A DNA stretch of 64,000 nucleotides from Ferrovibrio sp964218355 (GTDB taxonomy: Bacteria > Pseudomonadota > Alphaproteobacteria > Ferrovibrionales > Ferrovibrionaceae). Position numbers and translations under genes: made by a program. Positions 13,282-22,764 of the stretch are shown here, in pieces (within the stretch, counting starts at the first letter, position 1; the number at the start of each line of letters is the position of its first letter). The notes beneath the pieces are model-generated. The model was not told where the DNA came from, made no database searches, and worked only from the letters and a program-made list of their open reading frames with translations. Where the stretch lies: contig NZ_CAXPMC010000016.1 of the NCBI RefSeq assembly GCF_964218355.1, positions 372,001 to 436,000 of the forward strand. Reading direction: 5' to 3'.

Positions 13282-13911
13282 ATGCCCGTCAGCCCCGAAC
13301 TGTGGCTTGCCTTCGCCGCCGCCGCGGCCGTCCTGATTGCCATTCCCGGCCCCACCACCCTGATGGTGCTGGGCCACACCATGTCGGGCGGCTGGCGCAT
13401 GGGTGCCCTCAGCCTGGTCGGCGTCACGCTCGGCGACATCTGCGCCATCACGCTCTCGGTGCTCGGCTTCAGCGCCGTGCTCGCGGCCTCGGCCACCGCA
13501 TTCCTGGTGATGAAATGGCTCGGCGCGGCCTATCTGGTCTGGCTCGGCATCCAGCTCTGGCGCAGCCCGCCGCCGCAACTGACGGTGCAGGCGCAGGTGC
13601 CGGGCGGCGGCGGCCGCGCCGTCGCCCAGACCTTCCTGGTCACCCTGCTGAACCCGAAGGGGCTGCTGTTCTTCGCCGCCTTCCTGCCGCAGTTCATCGA
13701 TCCGGCGCGACCGCTCTGGCCGCAGGTGATCGTGTTCATGATCACCTTCGACCTGCTGGCGGCGCTGATCCAGGGTGCCTATATCCTCGCCATGGGCCGC
13801 GCGCGCGGGGTGATCGCCAATCCGCAGGTGCTGAAAAACATGAACCGGGCCGGCGGCGCCATGCTGGTCGGTGCCGGGCTGCTGACCGCCACGCTGAAGC
13901 GGTCGGCCTGA
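13282..13911 (+). CDS. LysE/RhtB family amino-acid exporter
   Basis: A 209-residue inner-membrane exporter of the LysE/RhtB superfamily, which expels amino acids or related metabolites. The diagnostic IPGPTTLMVLGHTMSGG block follows the first helix, and the central LNPKGLLFFAAFLPQF segment is typical. Six hydrophobic segments can be placed. The start was set by a strong GGAGGAAA at 13270-13277 just before the ATG at 13282; an earlier in-frame ATG at 13228 would add a non-membrane extension and is rejected. The substrate cannot be inferred. One base separates its stop from the epoxide hydrolase ATG. Confidence 0.92.
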   Translation: MPVSPELWLAFAAAAAVLIAIPGPTTLMVLGHTMSGGWRMGALSLVGVTLGDICAITLSVLGFSAVLAASATAFLVMKWLGAAYLVWLGIQLWRSPPPQLTVQAQVPGGGGRAVAQTFLVTLLNPKGLLFFAAFLPQFIDPARPLWPQVIVFMITFDLLAALIQGAYILAMGRARGVIANPQVLKNMNRAGGAMLVGAGLLTATLKRSA

Positions 13912-13912
13912 A

Positions 13913-15106
13913 ATGCTGCGGCTGGCCCCGGCGGCGCAGGCCTTCACCGCCGCCATTCCCGATGCCGATCTCGCCGCCCTGCAGCAGCGGCTGGCACTGA
14001 CCCGCTGGCCGGCGGAACCGGCCGAGGCCGCCTGGCAGTATGGCAGCAACGGTGACTACATGCGCCGCTTCGTCGCCCGCTGGCAGGACGGTTTCGACTG
14101 GCGGCTGTGGGAGGCGCAGCTCAACCGCTTCCGGCAGTATCGCGTGGCGCTGAAACGGCATGACCTGTCGGGCGGCGACCTGCAGCCCGTGCATGTCCTG
14201 ATCGAGCCGGGCTCGGGGGATGCGCCGCGGCCGCTGCTGATGACCCATGGCTGGCCCGGCTCGGTTTTCGAATTCATCGACGTGATCGACCGGCTGGCGC
14301 ATCCGGAACGCTTCGGCGGCCGTGCGGAAGACGCCTTCACCGTGATCTGCCCCAGCCTGCCGGGCTACGGCTTCTCGATGCCTCTGGCGCGACCGATCGG
14401 CCCGCGCGCCATCGCCCGGCTGTGGCGCGACCTGATGGTCGAGGTGCTGGGCCATCCGCGCTTCTTCGTGCAGGCCGGCGACTGGGGCTCGATCGTCTCC
14501 AGCTGGCTGGGGGCGGATTTCCCCGACCATGTCGCCGCCCTGCATCTGAACATGGTGCCCCTGCGCCCGCCGCTGACCAGGGACAGCCCGCCCCTGACCA
14601 CCGCCGAGAAGGAATGGGTGCTGCGGGTGAAGAAGCTGCAGGCGACCGAGGCCGGCTATCACGCCATCCAGTCGACCAAGCCGTCGACGCTGGGCTTCGC
14701 CATGGCCGACAGTCCCGCCGGCATGGCGGCCTGGATCGTCGAGAAATTCCACGGCTTCCCGCGCGCGCCGGCCGATCACGATCCGCCCTTCGCCATGGAT
14801 CACATCATCGCCAATGTGGCGCTCTACTGGCTGACCGGCAGCATGGTGACCGCCACCTGGCTTTACCGCGCCGCCGCCGAGACCGGCGATCTCGCCATGA
14901 AGCCCGGCGATTTCGTGCGGCCGCCCTGCGGCTTCCTGCTGCCGCCCTGGGATCTGGTGCCGCCGGCACCGCCGGGCTGGCTGGAACGCGGCTACAATGT
15001 GGTGCACCGCACGAATCTGGAACGCGGCGGCCATTTCGTGGCGATGGAGCAGCCCGAGGCCTTCGTCGCCGACGTGCAGAGCTTTTTTGCCAAGCAGAGC
15101 CTGTGA
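13913..15106 (+). CDS. Epoxide hydrolase (alpha/beta hydrolase with EHN domain)
   Basis: A 397-residue microsomal-type epoxide hydrolase, which would add water to an epoxide to give a diol. The N-terminal EHN domain covers about 5-110. The hydrolase core has the oxyanion motif HGWPGS, nucleophile Asp in QAGDWGS, and the catalytic His in RGGHFVAME near the C terminus. A Tyr in the cap (NVALYWLTGS) fits the epoxide-activating residue. No signal peptide. It sits between a LysE exporter and a MaoC-like gene. Physiological substrate unknown. Confidence 0.88.
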   Translation: MLRLAPAAQAFTAAIPDADLAALQQRLALTRWPAEPAEAAWQYGSNGDYMRRFVARWQDGFDWRLWEAQLNRFRQYRVALKRHDLSGGDLQPVHVLIEPGSGDAPRPLLMTHGWPGSVFEFIDVIDRLAHPERFGGRAEDAFTVICPSLPGYGFSMPLARPIGPRAIARLWRDLMVEVLGHPRFFVQAGDWGSIVSSWLGADFPDHVAALHLNMVPLRPPLTRDSPPLTTAEKEWVLRVKKLQATEAGYHAIQSTKPSTLGFAMADSPAGMAAWIVEKFHGFPRAPADHDPPFAMDHIIANVALYWLTGSMVTATWLYRAAAETGDLAMKPGDFVRPPCGFLLPPWDLVPPAPPGWLERGYNVVHRTNLERGGHFVAMEQPEAFVADVQSFFAKQSL

Positions 15107-15113
15107 GAGACCG

Positions 15114-15569
15114 ATGCCGAAGAGCGAACGCTATTACGAAGATTACGACGTGGGCGAGGTGATCGCCGCCGACGGCGTCAGCATCGCGGAAGCCGACATT
15201 CTCGATTTCGCCTTCCGCTACGACCCGCAGCCCTTCCATCTCGACAGGACCGCCGCCGGCCAGTCGATCTACCAGGGCCTGATCGCCTCGGGCTGGCAGA
15301 CCGGCCTGCTGGGCTTCCGCATGCTGCTGCAGGCGGGCCTGCTGGGCAAAGGCAGCATGGGCTCGCCGGGGCTGGACGAGCTGCGCTGGTATCTGCCGGT
15401 GCGGCCGGGCGACACGCTGTATGGCAAGGCCAGCATCGAGGCCAAACGCGAAAGCCAGTCGAAACCCGACCGCGGCATCGTGAAGATGAAATACTGGATC
15501 GAGAACCAGAAGGGCGAGACGGTGATGAGCTTCTTCGGCAACCAGCTGGTGAAGAAGCGGCCTGTGTGA
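15114..15569 (+). CDS. MaoC-like hotdog-fold dehydratase
   Basis: A 151-residue single hotdog domain of the MaoC (R)-hydratase group. The FRYDPQPFHLDRTAA block near 32-46 holds the Asp-x4-His hydratase pair, followed by YQGLIASGWQTGLL. Family members hydrate or dehydrate acyl-CoA thioesters. The ATG chosen (15114) is seven bases after the epoxide hydrolase gene and gives the family N terminus YYEDYDVGEV; an upstream in-frame open stretch lies inside that gene. The stop overlaps the GTG start of the kinase gene. Confidence 0.9.
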   Translation: MPKSERYYEDYDVGEVIAADGVSIAEADILDFAFRYDPQPFHLDRTAAGQSIYQGLIASGWQTGLLGFRMLLQAGLLGKGSMGSPGLDELRWYLPVRPGDTLYGKASIEAKRESQSKPDRGIVKMKYWIENQKGETVMSFFGNQLVKKRPV

Positions 15570-16489
15570 GCGCGGCACCCCGCATCCTCTGTCTCGGCGG
15601 CGCCGCGGTCGACCGCAAGTATCGCGGCCGCGCCGCGATCCGGCCGGCCACGTCCAATCCGGTCGACAGCGTACAGGGCTTCGGCGGCGTCGCCCGCAAC
15701 GTGGCGGAAAACCTCGCCCGGCTGGGCTGCCGCGTGGCGCTGGGCAGCCTGGTCGGCGATGACGGCCGCGGCGAGGCCCTGCGGCGGCATCTGGCCGCCC
15801 TCGGGATCGACACTGCCGGCATCGGACGCAGCAGCAGCCACAGCACCGCCGAATATGCCGCCGTGCTGGAGCCCGATGGCAGCCTGGTGCTGGGGCTGGC
15901 CGACATGGCGATCTTCGATACGCTGACGCCGGACTGGCTGGCCGGGCTGCAGCCGCAGCTGGATGCGGCCGGCTTCGTGTTTGCCGACTGCAACCTGCCG
16001 GCCGCCACGCTGGATGCCCTGCGGCACCGGCGCCAGGCCGGCGCCGGCTGGCGGCTGGCCGTGGATGCCGTCTCGACGCCGAAGGTGGCGCGGCTGCCGC
16101 AGGATCTGGCCGGCATCGACCTGCTGCTGCTCAATCTCGACGAGGCCCGCACGCTCTGCGCCGACGCCGGCGCAGCGCCCGAAACTGCCGCACAGGCCCT
16201 GCGCAGCCGCGGTTGCGGCGCCGTGGTGGTCACCCTGGGGCAGCAGGGCTGCCGGCTGGCCGACGGCACCGGCAGCCGGCATCTTCCGGCGGCACCCGCA
16301 CGGCAGGTGACGGACGTGACCGGCGCCGGCGACGCGCTGGCGGCCGGACTGCTGGCCGGGCTGGCCGCCGGCCGCGACCTGGCGGCGGCCCTGCGGCAGG
16401 GCCTGCAGGCCGCAGCCCTGACGGTCGAAAGCGGCGACAGCGTGCGGGCCGATCTCGCCGCCGCCCTGTCGGCCCTGTCCGATCCATGA
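15566..16489 (+). CDS. psuK: PfkB-family kinase, likely pseudouridine kinase
   Basis: A 307-residue ribokinase-family kinase. The N-terminal FGGVARNVAENLARLG substrate block and the C-terminal DVTGAGDALAAG motif with the catalytic Asp are clear, and an anion-hole region is in place. Many PfkB kinases look alike, but the adjacent psuG, 13 bases downstream, makes pseudouridine kinase by far the best guess: it would phosphorylate pseudouridine to the 5'-phosphate consumed by PsuG. The start is a GTG overlapping the MaoC stop (GTGA). Confidence 0.85.
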   Translation: MSAAPRILCLGGAAVDRKYRGRAAIRPATSNPVDSVQGFGGVARNVAENLARLGCRVALGSLVGDDGRGEALRRHLAALGIDTAGIGRSSSHSTAEYAAVLEPDGSLVLGLADMAIFDTLTPDWLAGLQPQLDAAGFVFADCNLPAATLDALRHRRQAGAGWRLAVDAVSTPKVARLPQDLAGIDLLLLNLDEARTLCADAGAAPETAAQALRSRGCGAVVVTLGQQGCRLADGTGSRHLPAAPARQVTDVTGAGDALAAGLLAGLAAGRDLAAALRQGLQAAALTVESGDSVRADLAAALSALSDP

Positions 16490-16502
16490 TAGGGAACCCG
16501 GC

Positions 16503-17426
<924 letters not shown>

Positions 17427-17449
17427 ACCCGGCCGCCGCCGGGCTGGCG

Positions 17450-19036
17450 TCAGATCGCGCGGCTGCGCAGCAGCCGGTCCAGCCCGCGCAGCAGGGCGGC
17501 AAGATCGACCGGCTTGGTGATGTAGAGATCGAATCCGGCCGCCCGGCCGCGTTCGATGGCCTCGGGATGCACGTCGGAGGTCAGCGCCAGCACCGGAATG
17601 GCGGCGGTTTCCGGGGCGGCGCGCAGGTGCTGCAGCACCTCGTAGCCGTTCATGTCGGGCATGTTGATGTCGGTGATGATGACATCGGGGCGGCTGGCGC
17701 GCGCAGCCGCCAGGCCCTCGGCGCCGCTTGCCGCCGCCAGATAGCGCACATCCGGCAGGGTTGCCATCACATGCTGCATCAGCACGCGGTTCGGCGCATT
17801 GTCCTCGATATAGAGCAGGCTGAAGCCCCCGCGCAGCACCACGCCGGTCTCGTCCTCGCCCTCCTTTGCCTCCGGCGGCGGCGTGGCGGCGACCGGGCCG
17901 GCCTCCTCGACGCGGCCGGCCAGCGGCAGTTCGATCCAGAAGCAGCTGCCCTCGCCCGGCCGGCTGGAAAAGCCGATCCGGCCCTGCATCGATGCGACCA
18001 GCTTGCGGGTCAGCGCCAGGCCGATGCCGCTGCCCTCGATGCCGCCGGCCTCGCGGCCCAGCCGGTTGAACGGCTGGAACACCTCGCCCTGGCGATCATA
18101 GGGGATGCCCGGCCCCTCGTCATGCACGGCGATGCGGAACATGCCGTCGCCGGGGCCGCATTCGAGCCGCACCCGGCTGCCGGCCGGGCTGTATTTGACG
18201 GCATTCGACAGCAGGTTCAGCAGCGCCTGGGCAGCGCGCATGCGATCCGCCTGCAGCAGCAGCGGAAACCCGGACGGATCCGGCCAGTCGACGAAAATCT
18301 GCGCCTGCTCGGCCAGCGGCATCACGATCGGCCGGATATCGTCCAGCAGATCGGCGGGCCGCACCGCCTCGGGCCGCACCGGCAGCTTGCCGGCATCGAC
18401 CTTGGCGAAGCTGAGCACGTCGTCGATCAGCCGCAGCAGGTGGTCGCCGCCGCGGCGGATATACTCGACGAAGCCGGCTTGCTGTGCCGACAGCCGGTCG
18501 CGCGCCTGCATCTCCAGCAGCTGGGCAAAGCCGATCACCGCATTCAGCGGCGTGCGCAGTTCGTGGCTCATGCCGGACAGGAAATCCGCCTTGGCGCGGT
18601 TGGCACTCTCGGCCGCCTGCACGGCTTCCACCAGCGGCGACACATCGGCATAGGTCAGCATGCGCTGGCCGTTCGGCAGGGTCACGCTTTCAAACAGCAG
18701 GTGGCGGCCATCCTGCAGGTCGAGCCGCACCTGGCCGGAGCCGTCCAACCGCTCGACCTGGGCCATGCGCTCGGCGAAATAGCGGTCGTGATCGCCTTCC
18801 TGCACCCGGTAGAAACCCTGCGACCAGCCATGTTCCAGCAGCTGGGCGAAGCTGGGATGGCTGTCCGCCATGGCATCGGGCAGGCGCCACATGCGCCGGA
18901 AGGCCTGGTTGATGAAGACGGCGCGGAATTCGGCATCGAGCAGCAGGATGCCATAGCGGATGGCATGCAGCGCCGCATGCAGGTCGTTTTCGCCGGTGGC
19001 CGGCGGCCGCGTCGTCTCGCTGTCCGAAGCATGCAT
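17450..19036 (-). CDS. Hybrid sensor histidine kinase (PAS-HisKA-HATPase-REC), orphan
   Basis: A 528-residue soluble hybrid kinase. An N-terminal PAS-like region (about 18-135, with ILLLDAEFRAVFINQAFRRM, split: LLLDAEFRAVF, INQAFRRMW) precedes HisKA with His158 in MSHELRTPLNAVIGF, the ATPase domain (Asn278 in LLSNAVKYS, DEGPGIP, GSGIGL), a Pro/Glu-rich linker (380-400) and a C-terminal receiver with LYIEDN, phospho-accepting Asp456 in ITDINMPDMNG and Lys508. There is no membrane segment, so it senses a cytoplasmic cue. No phosphotransferase or regulator gene is adjacent. Confidence 0.94.
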   Translation of the reverse strand: MHASDSETTRPPATGENDLHAALHAIRYGILLLDAEFRAVFINQAFRRMWRLPDAMADSHPSFAQLLEHGWSQGFYRVQEGDHDRYFAERMAQVERLDGSGQVRLDLQDGRHLLFESVTLPNGQRMLTYADVSPLVEAVQAAESANRAKADFLSGMSHELRTPLNAVIGFAQLLEMQARDRLSAQQAGFVEYIRRGGDHLLRLIDDVLSFAKVDAGKLPVRPEAVRPADLLDDIRPIVMPLAEQAQIFVDWPDPSGFPLLLQADRMRAAQALLNLLSNAVKYSPAGSRVRLECGPGDGMFRIAVHDEGPGIPYDRQGEVFQPFNRLGREAGGIEGSGIGLALTRKLVASMQGRIGFSSRPGEGSCFWIELPLAGRVEEAGPVAATPPPEAKEGEDETGVVLRGGFSLLYIEDNAPNRVLMQHVMATLPDVRYLAAASGAEGLAAARASRPDVIITDINMPDMNGYEVLQHLRAAPETAAIPVLALTSDVHPEAIERGRAAGFDLYITKPVDLAALLRGLDRLLRSRAI

Positions 19037-19181
19037 GCGATTGCCTCCCCCCTGCGAATCGCCGTGCCGGATCTGTATGGTTCGGGCCTGAGTTTACCAT
19101 GGTATTCTGCGGCGCCGCAAAAATTTGCGCTGGCGGCAGCCGCCGGGCATCATCGGACGCTCCCGGTACTGAGGAGAAACC

Positions 19182-19790
19182 GTGCCCCATCTGCTGTTCC
19201 TGCCCGGTGCCGGCGGCGCCGCGGAATTCTGGCATCCGCTCGGCGCGCTGCTGCCGGCGGACTGGCAGAAAACCTTCCTCAGCTGGCCCGGTCTCGGCCA
19301 TGAAGGTCACCGGCCGGGTTTCGAGGGGTTCGACGCCCTGACCGCCTGGGCCGCCGGTCATCTTGTTGCGCGCGACAATGTCGTGCTGGCGCAGTCGATG
19401 GGGGCCATCGTCGCCCTGCGCCTGGCGCTGGCGCATCCGGACCGGGTGAACACGCTGGTGCTGACGGCCGGGTCCGGCGGCCTCGATCTCGGCCGCTTCG
19501 GCGCCGCCGACTGGCGGCCCGGCTATTACGCCGAATATCCCCGCGCCGCCCGCTGGATCGAAACGGAAAAACCCGACCACACGGCCGAGATGGCGGATGT
19601 GCGCCAGCCGGTGCTGCTGTTATGGGGCGATGCCGATGCGATCAGCCCGCCGGCGGTGGGCCGGCATCTGCAGCGGCTGCTGCCGCGGGCGAAGCTGCAG
19701 GTGATCGCCGGCGGTGACCACGGTTTCGCAAAGGACCGGGCGGCCGAGATCGCGCCGCTGGTGGCGGCGCATATCCGGACCGGCGGTTGA
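19182..19790 (+). CDS. Small alpha/beta hydrolase
   Basis: A 202-residue alpha/beta hydrolase with a complete triad: Ser72 in AQSMGA, an Asp in LLWGDADAI and a His in GGDHGFAKD. The nucleophile elbow is A-x-S-x-G rather than the usual G-x-S-x-G. The N-terminal LPGAGGAAEFW gives the oxyanion loop. There is almost no cap domain, making it shorter than most relatives. The start is GTG, chosen because GAGGAGA lies eight bases before it. Divergent from the hybrid kinase; the 145-base space between holds the palindromes TACCATGGTA (19095-19104) and GCGGCGCCGC (19109-19118). Substrate unknown. Confidence 0.85.
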   Translation: MPHLLFLPGAGGAAEFWHPLGALLPADWQKTFLSWPGLGHEGHRPGFEGFDALTAWAAGHLVARDNVVLAQSMGAIVALRLALAHPDRVNTLVLTAGSGGLDLGRFGAADWRPGYYAEYPRAARWIETEKPDHTAEMADVRQPVLLLWGDADAISPPAVGRHLQRLLPRAKLQVIAGGDHGFAKDRAAEIAPLVAAHIRTGG

Positions 19791-19920
19791 ACAGACCCGC
19801 CTCTTGATGCGCCTGCCCCGCCGCACCATCTGCTGCCGCGCTGCCGCTGACGGACATCGTGAATCCCCTGCAGGCAGGCCGGAGACATCCGGCCGGCACC
19901 GGCCGCGACCGGCCGGCCAT

Positions 19921-19996
19921 TGGCGCCAACTGGCGGGACTTGGCTGTCACTGGGCGCGAATTGGCATCTCATTGGCGCGAATGGGATGCAATTGGC
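19921..19996. repeat. Helically phased TGGC/TGGG tract between convergent genes
   Basis: Eight TGGC or TGGG words begin at 19921, 19931, 19941, 19951, 19962, 19973, 19982 and 19993, giving steps of 10, 10, 10, 11, 11, 9 and 11 bases, close to one DNA turn. Longer related units, (C)A(T/C)TGGCGCGAAT, are visible at 19918, 19948 and 19970. The tract is 130-205 bases past the hydrolase gene and 60-135 bases past the accA stop. I see no convincing protein there. Function unknown. Confidence 0.6.
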
Positions 19997-20055
19997 TCGC
20001 AACAGGCGGCGATCCCACGGCCGCCGGTCCATGATTCCAGGTGGTTAGCGCGGCT

Positions 20056-21009
20056 TCAGAGCCCGACGCTGCCCATATCGAGGAATTTGCGCCGGCGCGC
20101 CTCGCGCAGGGCCCCCGGTTCCTGGCCGGCCAGGTCGCGCAGGCCACGTTCCAGCGCGTCGCCGAGATCGGCAATCGCCTGTTTCGGGTCGCGATGGGCA
20201 CCGCCCAGCGGCTCCTTCACGACCTCGTCGACCACTTTCAGCTTCAGCAGGTCGTCGGCGGTGATGCGCAGGGCCGCCGCCGCATCGGGGCCGCGGCCGC
20301 CATCGCCCCAGAGGATCGCCGCGCAGCCTTCCGGCGAGATCACCGAATAGACCGCATGCTCGTACATCACCACCCGGTTGGCGGCGGCCAGCGCCACCGC
20401 GCCGCCGGAGCCGCCCTCGCCGACGATGGCGGCGATCAGCGGCACCCGCAGGTCGAGGCAGCAATCGATGGCCCGCGCGATCGCCTCGGCCTGGCCGCGC
20501 TCCTCCGCCTGCACGCCGGGATAGGCACCGGCCGTATCCACCAGGGTGATCACCGGCAGGCGGAACCGCTCGGCCAGCCGCATCAGGCGGATCGCCTTGC
20601 GGTAGCCTTCCGGCTTGGCCATGCCGAAATTGTGCTTCATGCGGCCGTCGATGCCGCGGCCCTTTTCGTGGCCCATCACCATCACGGCGCGGCCGCGGAA
20701 GCGGCCGAGCCCGCCCATGATGGCGGCATCCTCGGCAAAGGCGCGGTCGCCGGCCAGTGGCGTGTAATCCTCGATCATCGCCGCGACATAATCGGCGAAA
20801 TGCGGCCGGTCCTGGTGGCGGGCAACCTGGGTCTTCTGCCAGGCGCCGAGCTTGGCATAGGTGGCACGCAGCTGCTGTTCGGCCTTGGCCTCCAGGCGGC
20901 CCAGTTCCTCGGCGATGTCGGCATTGCCGTCGGCCGCCAGCTGCTTCAGCTCGGCGATCTTCGCCTCGAGTTCGGCGATCGGCTTCTCGAATTCCAGATA
21001 GGAGTGCAT
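20056..21009 (-). CDS. accA: Acetyl-CoA carboxylase carboxyltransferase subunit alpha
   Basis: A 317-residue AccA, the alpha subunit of the carboxyltransferase that passes CO2 from carboxybiotin to acetyl-CoA in the first step of fatty acid synthesis. The N-terminal coiled region starts MHSYLEFEKPIAELEAKI (family-typical, which decides the ATG at 21009 over an in-frame GTG 18 bases upstream). The core has GHEKGRGIDGRMKHNFGM (split: GHEKGRG, KHNFGM), PEGYRKAIRLM, VDTAGAYPG and EGGSGGAVAL. Complete. Divergent from purH. Confidence 0.96.
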   Translation of the reverse strand: MHSYLEFEKPIAELEAKIAELKQLAADGNADIAEELGRLEAKAEQQLRATYAKLGAWQKTQVARHQDRPHFADYVAAMIEDYTPLAGDRAFAEDAAIMGGLGRFRGRAVMVMGHEKGRGIDGRMKHNFGMAKPEGYRKAIRLMRLAERFRLPVITLVDTAGAYPGVQAEERGQAEAIARAIDCCLDLRVPLIAAIVGEGGSGGAVALAAANRVVMYEHAVYSVISPEGCAAILWGDGGRGPDAAAALRITADDLLKLKVVDEVVKEPLGGAHRDPKQAIADLGDALERGLRDLAGQEPGALREARRRKFLDMGSVGL

Positions 21010-21059
21010 GGGCGCTTCGTGTAGCACGGATCGCAGCCTTGCACAAATGCCCTAACCCG

Positions 21060-21088
21060 TTGGAAAAGACCCTGTTTTCCGGGATTCT
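21060..21088 (+). promoter_or_regulatory. Possible purH promoter with inverted repeat
   Basis: In the 157-base accA-purH spacer, TTGGAA (21060-21065), 17 bases, and GATTCT (21083-21088) make a weak sigma-70-like pair. The same place contains an inverted repeat GGAAAA-N7-TTTTCC (21062-21080), which would overlap the promoter and could be a regulator site. Both are inferences from pattern only. Confidence 0.3.
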
Positions 21089-21166
21089 CCGACCGACTTT
21101 CACGCCCGGGCGCGGCATGCTATGACCGCGCCGCCATCCTCTTTCCCTCCTGCCGAGGCCCCCGCC

Positions 21167-22750
21167 ATGACCGACCTGATCCCGATCCGCCGCGCCTTGC
21201 TGTCCGTGTCCGACAAGACCGGGCTGGTGGAATTCGGCCAGGCCCTGGCCGGGCTGGGGGTCGAGATCCTGTCCACCGGCGGCACCTTCAGGGCCCTGAA
21301 AGACGCCGGCATCGCCGTGAAGGAAGTGGCCGAGCATACCGGCTTCCCCGAGATGATGGACGGCCGGGTCAAGACCCTGCACCCGACCATCCATGGCGGC
21401 ATCCTCAGCCTGCGCGACCATCCCGAGCACAGGGCGGCGATGGACAAGCACGGCATCCCGCCGATCGACCTGGTGGTGGTCAACCTCTATCCGTTTGCCG
21501 CCACCGTGGCCAAGGGCGCCGATTTCGCCACCTGCATCGAGAATATCGATATCGGCGGCCCGGCCATGATCCGCTCGGCGGCGAAGAACCACGGCTATGT
21601 CACCGTGGTGGTCGATGCGGCCGATTACGGCGCCGTGCTGGCGGCGTTGAAGGACAATGCCGGCGCCACGCCGTTGGAGCTGCGCCGCCGGCTGGCCGCC
21701 AAGGCCTATGCCCATACCGGCAGCTACGACAGCATGATCGCCACCTGGTTCGCCCGCCAGAACGGCGAGAGCTTCCCGCCCACCCTGCTGCTGTCGGCCG
21801 AGCGCAAGCAGACCCTGCGCTATGGCGAGAATCCGCACCAGCAGGCGGCCTTCTATGTGACCGGCGAACCGCGGCCCGGCGTCGCCACCGCCCGCCAGCT
21901 GCAGGGCAAGGAGCTCAGCTACAACAACCTGAACGACACGGACGCGGCCTTCGAGCTGGTCTCGGAATTCGCCGACCGGCCCGCCATCGCGATCATCAAG
22001 CATGCCAATCCCTGCGGCGTGGCCACCGCCGACACGCTCAGCAATGCCTGGGATGCCGCCCTGCGCTGCGACAGCACCTCGGCCTTCGGCGGCATCGTCG
22101 CCATGAACCGCAGGCTGGACAAGGCCACGGCCGAGAAGATCGGCGCCATCTTCACCGAGGTGATCGTCGCCCCCGATGCCGACGAGGATGCCAAGGCGCT
22201 TCTCGCCGCCAAGAAGAACCTCCGCCTGCTACTGACCGGCGGCATGGCCGATCCGCTCAGCCCCGGCTGGTTCGTCAAGTCGGTCGCCGGCGGCTATCTG
22301 GTGCAGACCCGGGATGCCGGGCGCATCACCGAGGCCGAGCTGAAGGTCGTCACCCGGCGCGCGCCGACCCAGCAGGAGCTGGCCGACATGCTGTTTGCCT
22401 TCCGGGTCGGCAAGCATGTGAAGTCGAACACCATCGTCTATGCGAAGGGCGGCGCCACCGTCGGCATCGGCGCCGGCCAGATGAGCCGCGTCGATTCCGC
22501 CCGCATCGCCTTCCGCAAGGCGCAGGATGCGGCGAAGGCGGCAGGTCTTGGCGCGCCGCTGACCCAGGGCTCGGTGGCCGCATCGGATGCCTTCTTCCCG
22601 TTCGCCGACGGGCTGGAGGTGCTGGTCGAGGCCGGCGCCACCGCCGTGATCCAGCCCGGCGGTTCGATCCGTGACCAGGAGGTGATCGACGCGGCCGACA
22701 AGGCCGGACTGGCCATGGTGTTCACCGGCATGCGGCATTTCCGCCACTGA
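21167..22750 (+). CDS. purH: Bifunctional AICAR transformylase / IMP cyclohydrolase
   Basis: A 527-residue PurH carrying out the last two steps of IMP synthesis. The N-terminal cyclohydrolase (about 1-200) has SVSDKTGLVEFG, STGGTFRALKDAG and GGRVKTLHP-like DGRVKTLHPTIHGG. The C-terminal transformylase has GKELSYNNLNDTDAA, the catalytic Lys-His in IKHANPCGVA, and ends VFTGMRHFRH. An upstream ATG at 21122 would add 15 residues; the ATG at 21167 has GAGG eight bases before it and gives the usual family start, so it is preferred. Confidence 0.97.
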   Translation: MTDLIPIRRALLSVSDKTGLVEFGQALAGLGVEILSTGGTFRALKDAGIAVKEVAEHTGFPEMMDGRVKTLHPTIHGGILSLRDHPEHRAAMDKHGIPPIDLVVVNLYPFAATVAKGADFATCIENIDIGGPAMIRSAAKNHGYVTVVVDAADYGAVLAALKDNAGATPLELRRRLAAKAYAHTGSYDSMIATWFARQNGESFPPTLLLSAERKQTLRYGENPHQQAAFYVTGEPRPGVATARQLQGKELSYNNLNDTDAAFELVSEFADRPAIAIIKHANPCGVATADTLSNAWDAALRCDSTSAFGGIVAMNRRLDKATAEKIGAIFTEVIVAPDADEDAKALLAAKKNLRLLLTGGMADPLSPGWFVKSVAGGYLVQTRDAGRITEAELKVVTRRAPTQQELADMLFAFRVGKHVKSNTIVYAKGGATVGIGAGQMSRVDSARIAFRKAQDAAKAAGLGAPLTQGSVAASDAFFPFADGLEVLVEAGATAVIQPGGSIRDQEVIDAADKAGLAMVFTGMRHFRH

Positions 22751-22764
22751 CGGAGGACTGCAGG

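Noticed and set aside
19859..20350. A 163-codon frame covering the phased TGGC tract
   Set aside because: It runs antisense into accA, and its protein shows only the repeat period. No start signal supports it.
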